Positions 17,985-27,869 are shown, numbered from the stretch's first letter. The stretch: 64,000 nucleotides of DNA from an uncultured bacterium (GCA_905214525.1 CAJMMN010000008.1:1-64000), one strand, 5' to 3'. Notes: generated by a model from the sequence alone, not told the origin. Numbers and translations: made by a program.

Positions 17985-19298
17985 CTACAGGCGCTCGCGA
18001 ACCGCCTCGACGACGTTGACCAGATCGACGAGAACCTCGTCATGGCTCTCCATGTCGCGCACCTTGACCTTGCCGGCGGCAAGCTCGTCGCCGCCCAAGA
18101 CCAAAATGAGCTTGGCGCCCACCTTGTCGGCCTGCTTAAACTGGGCCTTGAGCGAACGACCCTGGTAGTCGGCCTCGGTCACGATGCCTGCGGAGCGAAG
18201 CTCCTGCGTGATGGCAAAGACGTTCTGACGCAGATCCTTGCCGGCGTTGGCAACGTAGACGCACGGGGTCTCATCGGCGCCCAGGTCGCTGCCAAAGGCC
18301 TGCAGGGCCAGCAGGGCGCGCTCAAAACCGACGGCGAAGCCGACGCCGGCCGTGGGCTTGCCGCCCTCGAGCTCGACCAAGCCGTCATAGCGACCGCCGC
18401 CACCGATGGAGCCGACGCCGGCACCGGGAGCCTCGACCTCAAAGACGGTGCGGGTGTAGTAGTCCAGACCACGCACCAGGGTGGGATCCTCGACATACTC
18501 GATACCGGCGGCATCCAGATAGCGCTTGACCTGCTCGTAGTGCTCACGGCACTCGTCGCACAGGTTGTCACCCATCAGCGGAGCCTCGGCCATGATCTCG
18601 CGGCAGTGGTCGTTCTTGCAGTCGAAGGCACGCAGCGGGTTGAGCTCGGCGCGCTCGCGGCACTCATCGCACATCTCGTCGGCGTGATCGAGGATGAACT
18701 GCTTAACCTGCTCGCGATAAGCCGGACGGCACTGGGCGTCACCCATCGAGTTGATGAGCAGACGAAGCTTGGAAAGGTCGAAGCCCAGACGCTTGTAGAA
18801 CTCCATGAGCATGATGATGCACTCGGCGTCTGCCGCCGGATCGGGAGCGCCGAGCCACTCGATGCCCACCTGGTGGAACTGGCGCAGGCGGCCCTTCTGG
18901 GGACGCTCGCCGCGGAACATGGCCTCGGCGTAGTACGCCTTAAACGGCGTGGAGCCCTGGGGCACCAGATTGTTCTCGACGACGGCGCGCACCACGCCGG
19001 CCGTGCCCTCGGGGCGAAGTGCCAGGCGCTGCTTGGGCTTGAGCTTGGTGTCGGTGCCCTCGGTAAAGACGCGCTCCAGGTTGGCACCGCTGAACACGCG
19101 GAACATTTCCTTGCGCACGACGTCGGTCGACTGGCCGATACCGTGGACAAACACGTCCACCTGCTCGATCGCGGGCGTCTCGATGGGTTTAAAACCAAAC
19201 GGCTCGAACACGCCAGCCGCAATCTGCTGCATCTTTTGCCAGGCGCGCATCTCGGCGCCGATAAGGTCGCGGGTTCCCTCCGCCTTCTGTGCCTGCAT
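17985..19298 (-). CDS. hisS: Histidyl-tRNA synthetase
   Basis: A class II synthetase of 437 residues that charges tRNA-His. Motif 2 is visible (MFRGERPQKGRLRQFHQVG), as are the histidine-specific LVRGLDYYTRTVFE and GGGGRYDGL, followed by the C-terminal anticodon-binding domain. A Cys-rich segment with four CxxC-like pairs (around ADEMCDECRER and GDNLCDECREHY) sits in the insertion domain, as in many Gram-positive HisRS. The start is ATG 19298 with AAAGG at good distance; an in-frame TTG two codons upstream is less likely. Confidence 0.95.
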   Translation of the reverse strand: MQAQKAEGTRDLIGAEMRAWQKMQQIAAGVFEPFGFKPIETPAIEQVDVFVHGIGQSTDVVRKEMFRVFSGANLERVFTEGTDTKLKPKQRLALRPEGTAGVVRAVVENNLVPQGSTPFKAYYAEAMFRGERPQKGRLRQFHQVGIEWLGAPDPAADAECIIMLMEFYKRLGFDLSKLRLLINSMGDAQCRPAYREQVKQFILDHADEMCDECRERAELNPLRAFDCKNDHCREIMAEAPLMGDNLCDECREHYEQVKRYLDAAGIEYVEDPTLVRGLDYYTRTVFEVEAPGAGVGSIGGGGRYDGLVELEGGKPTAGVGFAVGFERALLALQAFGSDLGADETPCVYVANAGKDLRQNVFAITQELRSAGIVTEADYQGRSLKAQFKQADKVGAKLILVLGGDELAAGKVKVRDMESHDEVLVDLVNVVEAVRERL

Positions 19299-19363
19299 GG
19301 GCAAACACCTTTCTTTTGTATCGCGTCATAGGTAACGGTCATTATACGGCACAAAGCAGCAAC

Positions 19364-19565
19364 GCGGCGGCGCGTCTGACCGAACGAGGGTATGGGGACT
19401 CGTTCGGCCAGACGCGCCGCCGCTGTTTGTGATCCCTTTTCCTCCGTCCCCTTCGGATTACGTGATCCCTTGGGGACGGAGGAAAAGGGATCATTTCGTA
19501 GACCCGTGGCTGCCCTGGAAACCGAATGACGGTACGAGCATCCATTCGGCTTCCAAGGCAGCCAC
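19364..19565. repeat. Three consecutive long hairpins
   Basis: Three separate inverted repeats follow one another: 19364-19388/19399-19423 (25 bp, one mismatch), 19430-19451/19472-19493 (22 bp, perfect) and 19506-19528/19543-19565 (23 bp, two mismatches). All mismatches are G-T wobble compatible when read as RNA. They fill the gap between hisS and the decayed MFS gene. No coding sequence was recognised here. Confidence 0.85.
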
Positions 19566-19603
19566 GGACAAAACGGGGCAAAGAGCTACGAGCGACGTCG
19601 TCC

Positions 19604-20012
19604 CTACTCCCCCGCCACGCTCGCGCGCAGCTTAGCCGCGATGGGCTCAGACGCCGGCAGGAACACCAGCATTGCCACCGAGCACGCCAGGCACACGATC
19701 CATGTGCTCGTAAAGGAGCCCGTGGCATCGAACAGTATTCCCGAGACGATGGCGCCCACCGTGCCGCCAACCATCTCGAGCGAGGTAATGGTGCCCGTGA
19801 CCTTACCCAGGTCGGCCATGCCAAACTGCTTAGACGCAGCGATAGTGGGCGTTGGAGATGGTGTACTGCGCAAGGGAAATGCCCAGGTCGCTGACGATCA
19901 ACGGCTGGAACAGGCTCATGCAGTTGACGAAAATGATGTAGCACGTGGCCATGATCACAAAGCCGGAGGCCACCACGAGCCAGCCGGGGAAGAACTTACG
20001 TTGCTGAGACAT
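19604..20012 (-). pseudogene. MFS transporter remnant with internal deletion
   Basis: The N-terminal piece (from ATG 20012, MSQQRKFFPGWLVVASGF, with AAAGGAA upstream) matches the first membrane helices of a major facilitator transporter. About 50 residues in, it jumps frame near 19850 to a piece that matches the last helices (SKQFGMADLGKVTGTITSLE and on to the stop at 19604). Some 250-280 residues of the middle are missing. It is not functional as a transporter. It lies 39 bp after the M20 amidohydrolase gene and was probably once in an operon with it. Confidence 0.85.
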
Positions 20013-20051
20013 ACTGTTCCTTTTTAAGCAAACGAGTAGCAAGATTGGGTG

Positions 20052-21347
20052 CTACCGGTGGTCGGCGATGTAGCCCAAAGCGACGGCGGCATAAGCCGCG
20101 GCGCCAAGGGGAAGCTCGGCATCGCTAAAACGTGCCTTGGGATGATGCTGAGCAAAATGCTCGTCCGTATCAGTCACAGCAGCGCCCACGGTAAAGTACG
20201 CGCTCGGGATCTCGCTCGAGATCAACGCGAAGTCCTCGCTCGCCATGGCGTGGAACAGCGGCAGGAAGGCGGACTTGGGCAGCACCGCGCCCACGTAGCC
20301 AAGCGACGCCTGCGTCATATCGTCATCGAGTACGAGCGGGGGAACATCCGAGAGTGTCTCGATAGTCGCCGGCGTACGATAGGTCGTGGCAACGCCTTTG
20401 ACGACCTCCGCGATGCGGGTCTTGAGGCGCTCCATGAGCTCGACGTCGAAGCCACGCAGCGTTCCCTCGAGCACACAAGTGTCGGGGATGACATTTGCGG
20501 CCTGACCGCCGGCGAACTTGCCAACGGTAAGCGCGACCTCCTTGGCCGCTGGCACCTCGCGGGAGATAAGCTCCTGGAGCGCCAGGTGCACATGGACGCC
20601 GGCCGTGATGGGGTCGATGCAGATCTCGGGGCTCGAGCCATGGCCGCCCTTGCCCTGCAGCGTGATGCGGAAACCGTACACGCCCGAAAGCGCCGGGCTC
20701 CCATAGAGCACCAGGCCGAGCGGCGATTGGCTGTTGACGTGCATGGCAAAGGCAGCCTGGGGGCGCGGGTTCTGCAGCAGGCCATCGGCGATGGCAGCGC
20801 GGGCTCCCTCAAAGGTCTCCTCACCCGGCTGGAACAGCAGTTTGACGGTGGCATTGGCGTCGACAAGCTCGGCCTCGCGGGCCTTGAGCAAACGGGCCGC
20901 GCCGAGCAGCGCCGTCGCATGCATATCGTGGCCACAAGCGTGCATGCAGCCGTTGGTGGAAGCGAAAGGCTCGCCCGATTCCTCGACAACGGGCAGGGCA
21001 TCCATGTCGCCACGGAGCATGATGACCGTACCGGCCTGTTCGTCCGCGCAGACGCCATTGCCCTGGGCAGCGGCGGCACCGGCGCCGACAAGGCCCAAAA
21101 CACAGGAACCATCGACGAGCGTGGCAAATGGGATTTCCATCTCGGTCAGGCGCGCTTGAATATACGCAGAGGTCTGCGGGAGGCTATTACCCAGCTCGGG
21201 CATCTGGTGTAAATCGTGTCGCCACACAACGAGCTCGTCTGCAAAAGCCTGAGCTTCTGCAACGAGACCGTCACCGATAGCGGCCTGCGCCGCTGCGGTG
21301 GCCTTGGGCGCTGATTGCGGTTGAAGATCGGACAGAGCTGGTGCCAT
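20052..21347 (-). CDS. M20 family amidohydrolase (hippurate/N-acyl amino acid hydrolase type)
   Basis: A 431-residue cytoplasmic metallopeptidase-fold amidohydrolase. Metal and catalytic motifs of the HipO/AmhX group are visible: RHDLHQMPELG, the RGDMDALPV Asp, HACGHDMHA and FQPGEE, then the dimerisation domain with GKGGHGSSP and the final His region near AMASEDFAL. It likely removes acyl or indoleacetyl-type groups from amino acids or small peptides. The start at ATG 21347 has GGAGGG upstream; the reading frame extends 18 codons further without a site. The MFS remnant after it may have been its substrate transporter. Confidence 0.88.
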   Translation of the reverse strand: MAPALSDLQPQSAPKATAAAQAAIGDGLVAEAQAFADELVVWRHDLHQMPELGNSLPQTSAYIQARLTEMEIPFATLVDGSCVLGLVGAGAAAAQGNGVCADEQAGTVIMLRGDMDALPVVEESGEPFASTNGCMHACGHDMHATALLGAARLLKAREAELVDANATVKLLFQPGEETFEGARAAIADGLLQNPRPQAAFAMHVNSQSPLGLVLYGSPALSGVYGFRITLQGKGGHGSSPEICIDPITAGVHVHLALQELISREVPAAKEVALTVGKFAGGQAANVIPDTCVLEGTLRGFDVELMERLKTRIAEVVKGVATTYRTPATIETLSDVPPLVLDDDMTQASLGYVGAVLPKSAFLPLFHAMASEDFALISSEIPSAYFTVGAAVTDTDEHFAQHHPKARFSDAELPLGAAAYAAVALGYIADHR

Positions 21348-21424
21348 AAATGCCCTCCAGTAACGTTTTTGCAGCAAGCACTTTGATAGCATAAAGTGCA
21401 AGGTACAACTTTAAGGGCGACGCA

Positions 21425-21451
21425 TAAAAAATGCCGCCCCGAGAGGGCGGC
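21425..21451 (-). terminator. EamA transporter terminator
   Basis: Stem GCCGCCC/GGGCGGC (21433-21451) with a TTTTTT run on the minus strand, 13 bp past the stop. Confidence 0.9.
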
Positions 21452-21463
21452 GCAACAAGTTGT

Positions 21464-22447
21464 TTACAATTGCGGGCGCGGCTTTTTGCGCAAAAAATCG
21501 AAGTGAGTCTCGCTCAAGATAATCGACAGGAAGATAAGCACGAAGCCGGCGAGCAGGCGCGAGGTGAGCGCCTCCCCCATCAGCAGCACCGAAAACAACA
21601 CGCCCGAAGGCGACTCCATCGAAAGGAGCAGCGAGCCCGTCGAGGCCGGGACATGCGCCAGGCCGACGTTTTGGATGAGCAGAGCCACGCATGTGCAGCC
21701 CACCGAGAGAAACGCCATCACACAGATAAAACTCGGCGTCCACACGGACAGAGGCGCCTGGGTCTCGAATAGCAGCGACGAGACCAGGCTTAGGATGCCA
21801 TTGCCCACAAACATCCAAAACGTGATGACGTTGATGTCCATTTTGCGACCGTACTTGGCGGTCACCGCCATCTGAATGGCAAAGAAAACCGCACCGCCCA
21901 GCGTGATGGCATCACCGATGTTGAACTCGACGCTATCGAGCGCCACCAGGCCAATGCCCGCCAGACAGAGCAATGCGGCGCCCAAGTTGTAACGAGTGAG
22001 CTTTTCGCCGCTTAGGAAATAGCTCGCGAACGGGACCAGAATGCAATAGGTGCCCGTCAAAAAAGCGTTCTTACCCGCCGTGGTCTGAGCCAGACCGACC
22101 GTCTGCAAGGCATAGGCTGCCCACATGAGCGCGCCCATGCTCAGACCAACAATCAGATTGCGAGCGTTAAGGTGGGCGGCGATGCGCTTGCGAAAGATAA
22201 CAAGCATGACCAGCGCTGCGGGAAGAAAACGAATATAGAGCAGTTCGAACACCGGAATGGTGTCGAGCGCGTCCTTCATAGTGGTAAAGGAGTAACCCCA
22301 GATAATCGCCACCGAAAGCAGTAGGATTTTCCAGAACAACGGCGAACGAGCACCGGCACCACGGGAGGTGCCGCCCGCACCCAGGTCCTCGCGAGCAACA
22401 GGGCTATCGGGCATGTTTTCAATTTCGTTGGCAGCGTATTGGGCCAT
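21464..22447 (-). CDS. EamA (DMT) family transporter
   Basis: A 327-residue membrane protein with a hydrophilic N-terminus of about 35 residues and ten hydrophobic segments in two EamA repeats. The first repeat has SVAIIWGYSFTTMK and the second GGAVFFAIQ; the late segment STGSLLLSMESPSGVLFSVL fits the drug/metabolite transporter superfamily, in which the second repeat carries a conserved Glu-Pro or Glu-Ser near a helix start. Substrate unknown; members often export amino acids or metabolites. GAGGATG lies upstream of the ATG. Confidence 0.87.
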   Translation of the reverse strand: MAQYAANEIENMPDSPVAREDLGAGGTSRGAGARSPLFWKILLLSVAIIWGYSFTTMKDALDTIPVFELLYIRFLPAALVMLVIFRKRIAAHLNARNLIVGLSMGALMWAAYALQTVGLAQTTAGKNAFLTGTYCILVPFASYFLSGEKLTRYNLGAALLCLAGIGLVALDSVEFNIGDAITLGGAVFFAIQMAVTAKYGRKMDINVITFWMFVGNGILSLVSSLLFETQAPLSVWTPSFICVMAFLSVGCTCVALLIQNVGLAHVPASTGSLLLSMESPSGVLFSVLLMGEALTSRLLAGFVLIFLSIILSETHFDFLRKKPRPQL

Positions 22448-22516
22448 GGAACATCCTCACACTCAAACTGGGCGTGGTGTCCGCACGCGTATGGCTGCGT
22501 GCCGCCTCATGGTCAA

Positions 22517-22553
22517 ATAAAAACGGGACGCGCCGGACCCCCGGCACGCCCCG
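22517..22553 (-). terminator. Terminator of the YhgE/Pip pair
   Basis: GC-rich hairpin (22524-22553) followed on the minus strand by TTTTTATTTG. It lies about 95 bp past the stop of the second YhgE/Pip gene. Confidence 0.75.
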
Positions 22554-22647
22554 CTACTGTAGCAACAATCAAGCAGCCCATGCAATTCACTCAACTAAAG
22601 CGTCAGCAAAGTGAACCTCGATGTTTTGTCAATGTCACACTGTTGCA

Positions 22648-24837
22648 CTAAATAAGCTTCGTGCTTTCAAGCTTTTCGATGATCCAGTCGTTGGCTTTGA
22701 TGACCGGGCGGCGGAAGACCACGCCCAGGGCCAGCGACGGAATCAGATAGCTCGCCAGAATGCCCAGCTCAATCCAGTACTCCATATGGTAGGCACCGGC
22801 CATGGCGGCGTGCATGGCGTTGATACCATGAGTGAACGGCAGGAACGGATAGATTGCCTGGAACACGGGGCCGGTCATCTCGATGGGGAACGTGCCGCCC
22901 GAACCGCCGACCTGCATGACCAGCAGCACGACAGCGAGCGCCTTGCCGATATCGCCAAACGACACCGTAAGCGTGTAGACGATATTGGAGAACACGAGAC
23001 TCGCAACCCAGCCCGCCAGCACAAACTGCAGCGGGTTGTCGCACTGAATGCCAAAGAACAGGATGTCGCCCGCGCACACGAGCGTTGCCTGCAGCAGAGC
23101 CAGACCGCCAAAGAACAGGTAACGACCCAGGTAGATCTCGTGCAGGCGCACGGGGATGAGCTTGTTGATAAGCTCATCGTCGACCGAGACCTTCATCATG
23201 GCCGCCAGTACGATTGAGCCGACCCAAAGCGACAGAATCGTATAGAACGGCGCCATGGCCGAGCCGTAGTTGCGAATCGGATAGACCGGCTTGCGATCGA
23301 GCGCAACGGGGCCGGAAAGCGACGCGGCGAGGCCATCGGGGTCGTTGCCGATCATCGTCTTGATCGTGGCCAGATCGTCCGACATAAGGGCACCGTCGAG
23401 CTCGTCCTTGAACGCGCTAATCTTGTCCGACGCCTTGCCCAACTGATCAGAAGCCTTGTTGACCAGCGTCGCAGCCTTGGAGAGGCCCTTTGCGAGCGAG
23501 CCAGAGGCGTCGGTCAGACCGCTCACGGCGCTATCCAAGTCACCCGAGATACCGTTCAGGGAATCCAGAACGCCCGAAATGGTCTTCTTGAGCTCCTTGG
23601 CCTTAACCGAGAACGTGGAATCGTAGTCGGACTTGGCTCCCGAGATACCCGCCTTGGCATCGGCGATGGCCTGGTCGACCTCGGCACGCGAGTTGTTGAC
23701 CTCCGCCATGCCGTCCGAAAGGGACTTTGCGGTCGCCGTCAGGTCCTTCGCATTGTTGCGGTACTCCACGGCAATTCTGCCCAGCGACGTCGCAGCGGAC
23801 TCGAGACCGTCTTTGAGCTTGTCATCACTCACCTGGTCGGCAAGGTTGCGGAGCTGATCGGCCATCGCATCGATATCGTCAGCACGCGTATTGAGCGCCG
23901 CTGCGGCTTCGTTGAGCTGAGACACCGTAAGGTAAACATGCTGATTCGCGGCATCGAATGCCTTCGCAAGCTCGGCGGACACGTTGTCGAACGAGCCCGC
24001 GCTTCCGTCAATCGCCGCGTCAACGGCATCGTTGGCGGCCTTGAGCGCTTCCTTGGAATCATTGATGCCGCTCTTGGCGTGCTCCATCAGCTGCTTCGTC
24101 GACTCATCAACGGTGCCCGTCTGCTTGAGCATGCCGCCCGCCGATGTCAGTGAATCGGACGTGGAGCTCAAAATGCCCGCGAGCGACGTCGCACTCGTCT
24201 GAACGTCCTGCAGGTCCTCGACCGAATCGCCCAGCGTCGAGGACAGATTGGCGATAAAGTTGCTCACCTGGTCGGTACTCATATAGTCGAGCAGGCTGGA
24301 CACGGTCTTAAGGCCGATGGTCGTGATGGTCTTGGTAAAGGTCTCGTTGACCTGACTCTGGACGGCGCTCGAACCCTTTTCAGTCACGATCTGTGCGATG
24401 GCGTTGGCCTTCTGGTTCTCATAGAACTCGATATCGGCGTGCTTCACCTCGGTCGAGAAAAGCGTCATCATGTCGGCGCTAAACGTTTTAGGGATAACGA
24501 CGGCAGCGTAGTACGCGCCCGACTTAACGCCCTCAATCGCCTTATCGCGGTCGTTGAGGACGACCCAGTCGAAGTTCTCGTTGCCGCGCAGGGTGGCGGT
24601 TACGTTTTCGCCCACGTTGACCTCGACGGGAATCAGATCGCTCTCGTAACCCTCATCGGTGTTGACCACTGCAATCTTAAGGTTGCCGGTATTGCCGTAG
24701 GGATCCCAGCTTCCGGCGATGTTAAACCATGCATAGAGACATGGCACGATGATCAGGCCCATCACGACGACCATGCCGATCACGGAGCGAGACACGTTTT
24801 GGACATCGCGCTTAAACAGGTGCAGGATGTTTTTCAT
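22648..24837 (-). CDS. YhgE/Pip family membrane protein, short paralogue
   Basis: A 729-residue protein with one N-terminal membrane helix (about 18-40), then the YhgE signature PCLYAWFNIAGSWDPYGNT. A long outer region rich in coiled-coil heptads follows (about 190-500), and finally five to six C-terminal helices of the ABC-2 membrane type. This matches the YhgE/phage infection protein (Pip) family, related to EsaA of type VII secretion. Its start codon directly follows the stop of the paralogue upstream (TAA then ATG, with GGAGGTGAG), so the two are translationally coupled and may form one complex. Role in the cell surface is unproven. Confidence 0.85.
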   Translation of the reverse strand: MKNILHLFKRDVQNVSRSVIGMVVVMGLIIVPCLYAWFNIAGSWDPYGNTGNLKIAVVNTDEGYESDLIPVEVNVGENVTATLRGNENFDWVVLNDRDKAIEGVKSGAYYAAVVIPKTFSADMMTLFSTEVKHADIEFYENQKANAIAQIVTEKGSSAVQSQVNETFTKTITTIGLKTVSSLLDYMSTDQVSNFIANLSSTLGDSVEDLQDVQTSATSLAGILSSTSDSLTSAGGMLKQTGTVDESTKQLMEHAKSGINDSKEALKAANDAVDAAIDGSAGSFDNVSAELAKAFDAANQHVYLTVSQLNEAAAALNTRADDIDAMADQLRNLADQVSDDKLKDGLESAATSLGRIAVEYRNNAKDLTATAKSLSDGMAEVNNSRAEVDQAIADAKAGISGAKSDYDSTFSVKAKELKKTISGVLDSLNGISGDLDSAVSGLTDASGSLAKGLSKAATLVNKASDQLGKASDKISAFKDELDGALMSDDLATIKTMIGNDPDGLAASLSGPVALDRKPVYPIRNYGSAMAPFYTILSLWVGSIVLAAMMKVSVDDELINKLIPVRLHEIYLGRYLFFGGLALLQATLVCAGDILFFGIQCDNPLQFVLAGWVASLVFSNIVYTLTVSFGDIGKALAVVLLVMQVGGSGGTFPIEMTGPVFQAIYPFLPFTHGINAMHAAMAGAYHMEYWIELGILASYLIPSLALGVVFRRPVIKANDWIIEKLESTKLI

Positions 24838-27627
24838 TTATGCCTCACCTCCTTTAGAGTGCTTGCCAAGCGGGGTGGTGTCCCCGTCGTTTCCGTTTAC
24901 GTTGTCAGCGCCGTCGGCATCTTGAGCCTTACGATGCGCACCGATATGCGGCAGACGGCTCGTAGGCTGTTCGCCTCCCTTGGCGCCACGCTCGCTGGCG
25001 TTGAGACCAAACATGCGACGGGCGGCAGGGATCGCCGCCGTGTGCTCGCGCATCTCGCGGCGAAGGTCCTCGTCCGAAAGCGCCGAGATACGCATCTGGG
25101 TATTGAGGCTCGCACGGATGTATTCGATGTTGATGAGCCAGCCGCAGATGGCGATAACCGAAATGATCCAGATAACGAGCAGGATGATCTTGCCGTTATT
25201 GTCGATATCGAGCACCGTCGAAAGCACAAAGAGCAGAACCTGCACGCCTACCACGGCGGCAAAACCGCCCTTGATGTAGTACGGGTAGCGATGCTCAAAC
25301 GCCACGGCATGATCGAGCAGCTCGCGACGGTACGAATCCGAATCGAGCATGACGCGCATGGCCGTGCGCAGCGAATAGCGCTGGCGCGGCAGGTCGTTGG
25401 ACTCGCAGATCATGAGGCCCGTCGTGGAAAGCTGCTTGTCAAAGAGCAGGTTGAGGTTGAGCAGCAGCGGACGCAGCTGCAAGCCAATAAAGAGCGCGAT
25501 GGCAAGGAACACGCCCAGGATGCACAGGTTGAACAGGTAGTTGAACGAATACATGCCACCGACGGTCTCGCGCAGCAGGTTGATGCCATAGGTGAAGGGC
25601 AGCAGCGGATGCAGCCATTGGAAGAAGCCGGGCATCATCTCGATGGGATACATGCCCGACGAGCCGGGGATCTGCACAATGACGAGGATGACGCCAATGG
25701 CTTTACCGATATGCTTAAACGTGGTGGACAGCGCATAGATGATGTTGACGTAGGTGAACGAAATAGCGATGCCGCCCAGTACAAAGAGCAGCGGATTGAC
25801 GCACTGAACGCCAATGACCAGATCTCCCACCGTAACGATGATGGCCTGCAACGCACCCAGGATCACCAGCAGCAGCCAGCGGCCAAAGTAGCCCTGACGC
25901 GCCGTAAAGCTACCGATGCCCTCGCGGTCGACCTCGAGTTTATAGATAGCGATGAGCACATAGCCGCCTACCCACAGCGCCAGATTGGTGTAGAAGGGCG
26001 CGATGCCCGAGCCAAAGCTCTTGACCGGATAGATTGACTTGGACGTCAGCTCAACCGGAGATGCCATGAAATCTGCCACGTCATTGACGTCGACGTCCAT
26101 GAGGTCGGCTAACTCGCCCATAGACTCAGAGGTCTGCAGCGCCGCAATGTCATTGGCGGCGGTCGCGAGCTTGTCCTGAACCTTGGCAAGGGAGGCGTCG
26201 GTTTGGGACAGCGTGGTCTTTGCCTGCTTGAGCGTGGCGTCGAGCTGCGCCAGCGTGCCGCGCGCGCTCGCTATCGTGGGGGTCATACCCGACACAATGC
26301 CGGTCAAATCGCCCGAAACGGCGGCAAAGGAGTCAAGCGCGCTCGAAGCCTTCGGAAGTGCGTTCTGACCCAGATCGGTCTGAGCCTGACCGAGGTTAGC
26401 CGTACCGGTCTGAATTGCCGCGTTGAGTGCGTTGCTCGCGTTCGAGATTGCCGTAGCGTCGTTTGCCATGGCGCTCGACTGTGCAGAAAGGCCATCCTTG
26501 ATGCTCTGCAGCTTCTGGTTTTGCTCGCGAAGCGAATCGATGGTCGATACAATGCGCGCGTCAATTTCCTCGGAACCTGTCGACGTGTCATTAACGAGAA
26601 TCTCCAAGTGTCCGATAACGACCTTATTGTGATCGATCGTCGCCTGGAGAGACTCGAGCGAGTTGTCGATGCGGGTGGTCGTAGATGTGACCGTACCCGT
26701 TAGCTTGCCAATCGCAGCGTTCGCGGAGGCTGACGTCTTGGTGAGTGCAAGGCTACCTTCCGAGAGTGCCTTGGAGAGCGAGGTGATAGAGTTGCCCGCC
26801 GTGGCGCGAGCCTCGCCCAGCAGGTCGTTGCCCTGGGAGATTGCCTGCGTCAGCGACGGTGCCTGACCTTGCAAGCCGGCAAGCGCCGCATCAGCCGAGG
26901 CGATAGCGCCACTCGTCTTATCGATGGCGGCATTCATATCGCCAATCGAATCGCGCACCTCACCCAAGGTGTCGGATGCCTCGGACACCGAACTTGTCAG
27001 CGAGTCCTGAGTCTGGGTTGCCTTGTCCTTTAAATCGACACCGGCATCCTTGGCGATACTGGCAACAGTCTCGCCCACCGTGGAGACAAACTCCGAGTTG
27101 ATCTGCTCCTCGATGGTGTTGGCACCGGTATCGGTGACCTTGGGCGCAATGGCGCTCTTCTTCTCATTGACGTAATAGGTGAGCTTCGGCTGATGGTAAT
27201 TGCCATCGAGCATCGAGACAAGATTGTCGGAGAAGTTCTTGGGGATTACGATCGCCGCGTAGTATTCCCCGCTCTCGACGCCCTCTTTGGCATCGGCAGC
27301 CGAGTCGACGAAGGTCCAGCCCAGCTGATCGTTTTCCTTGAGCTGGTCGACCACCTTATCGCCTGCATTGAGCTCGCCCACCAAGTCATTCTGGGTGCCC
27401 TGATCGTTGTTGGCGATGGCGATTTTAATGCCCTGGGTATTTCCGTACGGATCCCAGTTGGCAACGATGTTGTACCAGGCATACAGCGAGGGAATGACGC
27501 ACACGCCCAAGGTAACCACCAGGGCGACGGGGTTCATAAGCAGTCGCTTAATGTCGCGCTTAAATATCGCAAAGGAGACCTTTGCGTTGGATAGTTTGCT
27601 GCCGAGACTCACGCTTGGACCATCCAT
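24838..27627 (-). CDS. YhgE/Pip family membrane protein, long paralogue with C-terminal extension
   Basis: A 929-residue relative of the following gene with the same layout: N-terminal helix, YAWYNIVANWDPYGNT signature, long coiled-coil outer region, and ABC-2-type helices (FGSGIAPFYTNLALWVGG and on). It has an extra cytoplasmic and membrane region of about 170 residues at the C-terminus, with two more helices and a charged tail. Start ATG 27627; the site upstream (GACAGG) is weak. There is no ATPase partner nearby, so despite the ABC-2 helices this is not a normal ABC transporter. It may work as a large surface scaffold or channel with its coupled partner. Confidence 0.83.
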   Translation of the reverse strand: MDGPSVSLGSKLSNAKVSFAIFKRDIKRLLMNPVALVVTLGVCVIPSLYAWYNIVANWDPYGNTQGIKIAIANNDQGTQNDLVGELNAGDKVVDQLKENDQLGWTFVDSAADAKEGVESGEYYAAIVIPKNFSDNLVSMLDGNYHQPKLTYYVNEKKSAIAPKVTDTGANTIEEQINSEFVSTVGETVASIAKDAGVDLKDKATQTQDSLTSSVSEASDTLGEVRDSIGDMNAAIDKTSGAIASADAALAGLQGQAPSLTQAISQGNDLLGEARATAGNSITSLSKALSEGSLALTKTSASANAAIGKLTGTVTSTTTRIDNSLESLQATIDHNKVVIGHLEILVNDTSTGSEEIDARIVSTIDSLREQNQKLQSIKDGLSAQSSAMANDATAISNASNALNAAIQTGTANLGQAQTDLGQNALPKASSALDSFAAVSGDLTGIVSGMTPTIASARGTLAQLDATLKQAKTTLSQTDASLAKVQDKLATAANDIAALQTSESMGELADLMDVDVNDVADFMASPVELTSKSIYPVKSFGSGIAPFYTNLALWVGGYVLIAIYKLEVDREGIGSFTARQGYFGRWLLLVILGALQAIIVTVGDLVIGVQCVNPLLFVLGGIAISFTYVNIIYALSTTFKHIGKAIGVILVIVQIPGSSGMYPIEMMPGFFQWLHPLLPFTYGINLLRETVGGMYSFNYLFNLCILGVFLAIALFIGLQLRPLLLNLNLLFDKQLSTTGLMICESNDLPRQRYSLRTAMRVMLDSDSYRRELLDHAVAFEHRYPYYIKGGFAAVVGVQVLLFVLSTVLDIDNNGKIILLVIWIISVIAICGWLINIEYIRASLNTQMRISALSDEDLRREMREHTAAIPAARRMFGLNASERGAKGGEQPTSRLPHIGAHRKAQDADGADNVNGNDGDTTPLGKHSKGGEA

Positions 27628-27813
27628 CCTGTCGTTGAATCAAATCGTACTATCAAAAACCATTGTACGTAGGCGCTTTAGCGTCTCGAAGCACAATGGT
27701 ATTGAGTTTTGCGGGTAGCAATATACTACGAAGATTAGTTAACGTACAGTTGTACAGTATCTCAAATTTCAGCAGGTCACAAAACCACAACCCGCACAAA
27801 TTAGCAATCCGAA

Positions 27814-27869
27814 TAGTCATCGGGGGCGTTCTTAAACGACTACTCAAACAAGAACGTCCCCGATGACTA
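27814..27869. repeat. 20-bp inverted repeat
   Basis: Arms 27814-27833 and 27850-27869 pair with one wobble mismatch. The core GGGGGCGTTCTT/AAGAACGTCCCC differs in sequence from the other long palindromes in this window. The 27628-27813 stretch holds no recognised gene, only the upstream region of the YhgE/Pip pair. Confidence 0.75.
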
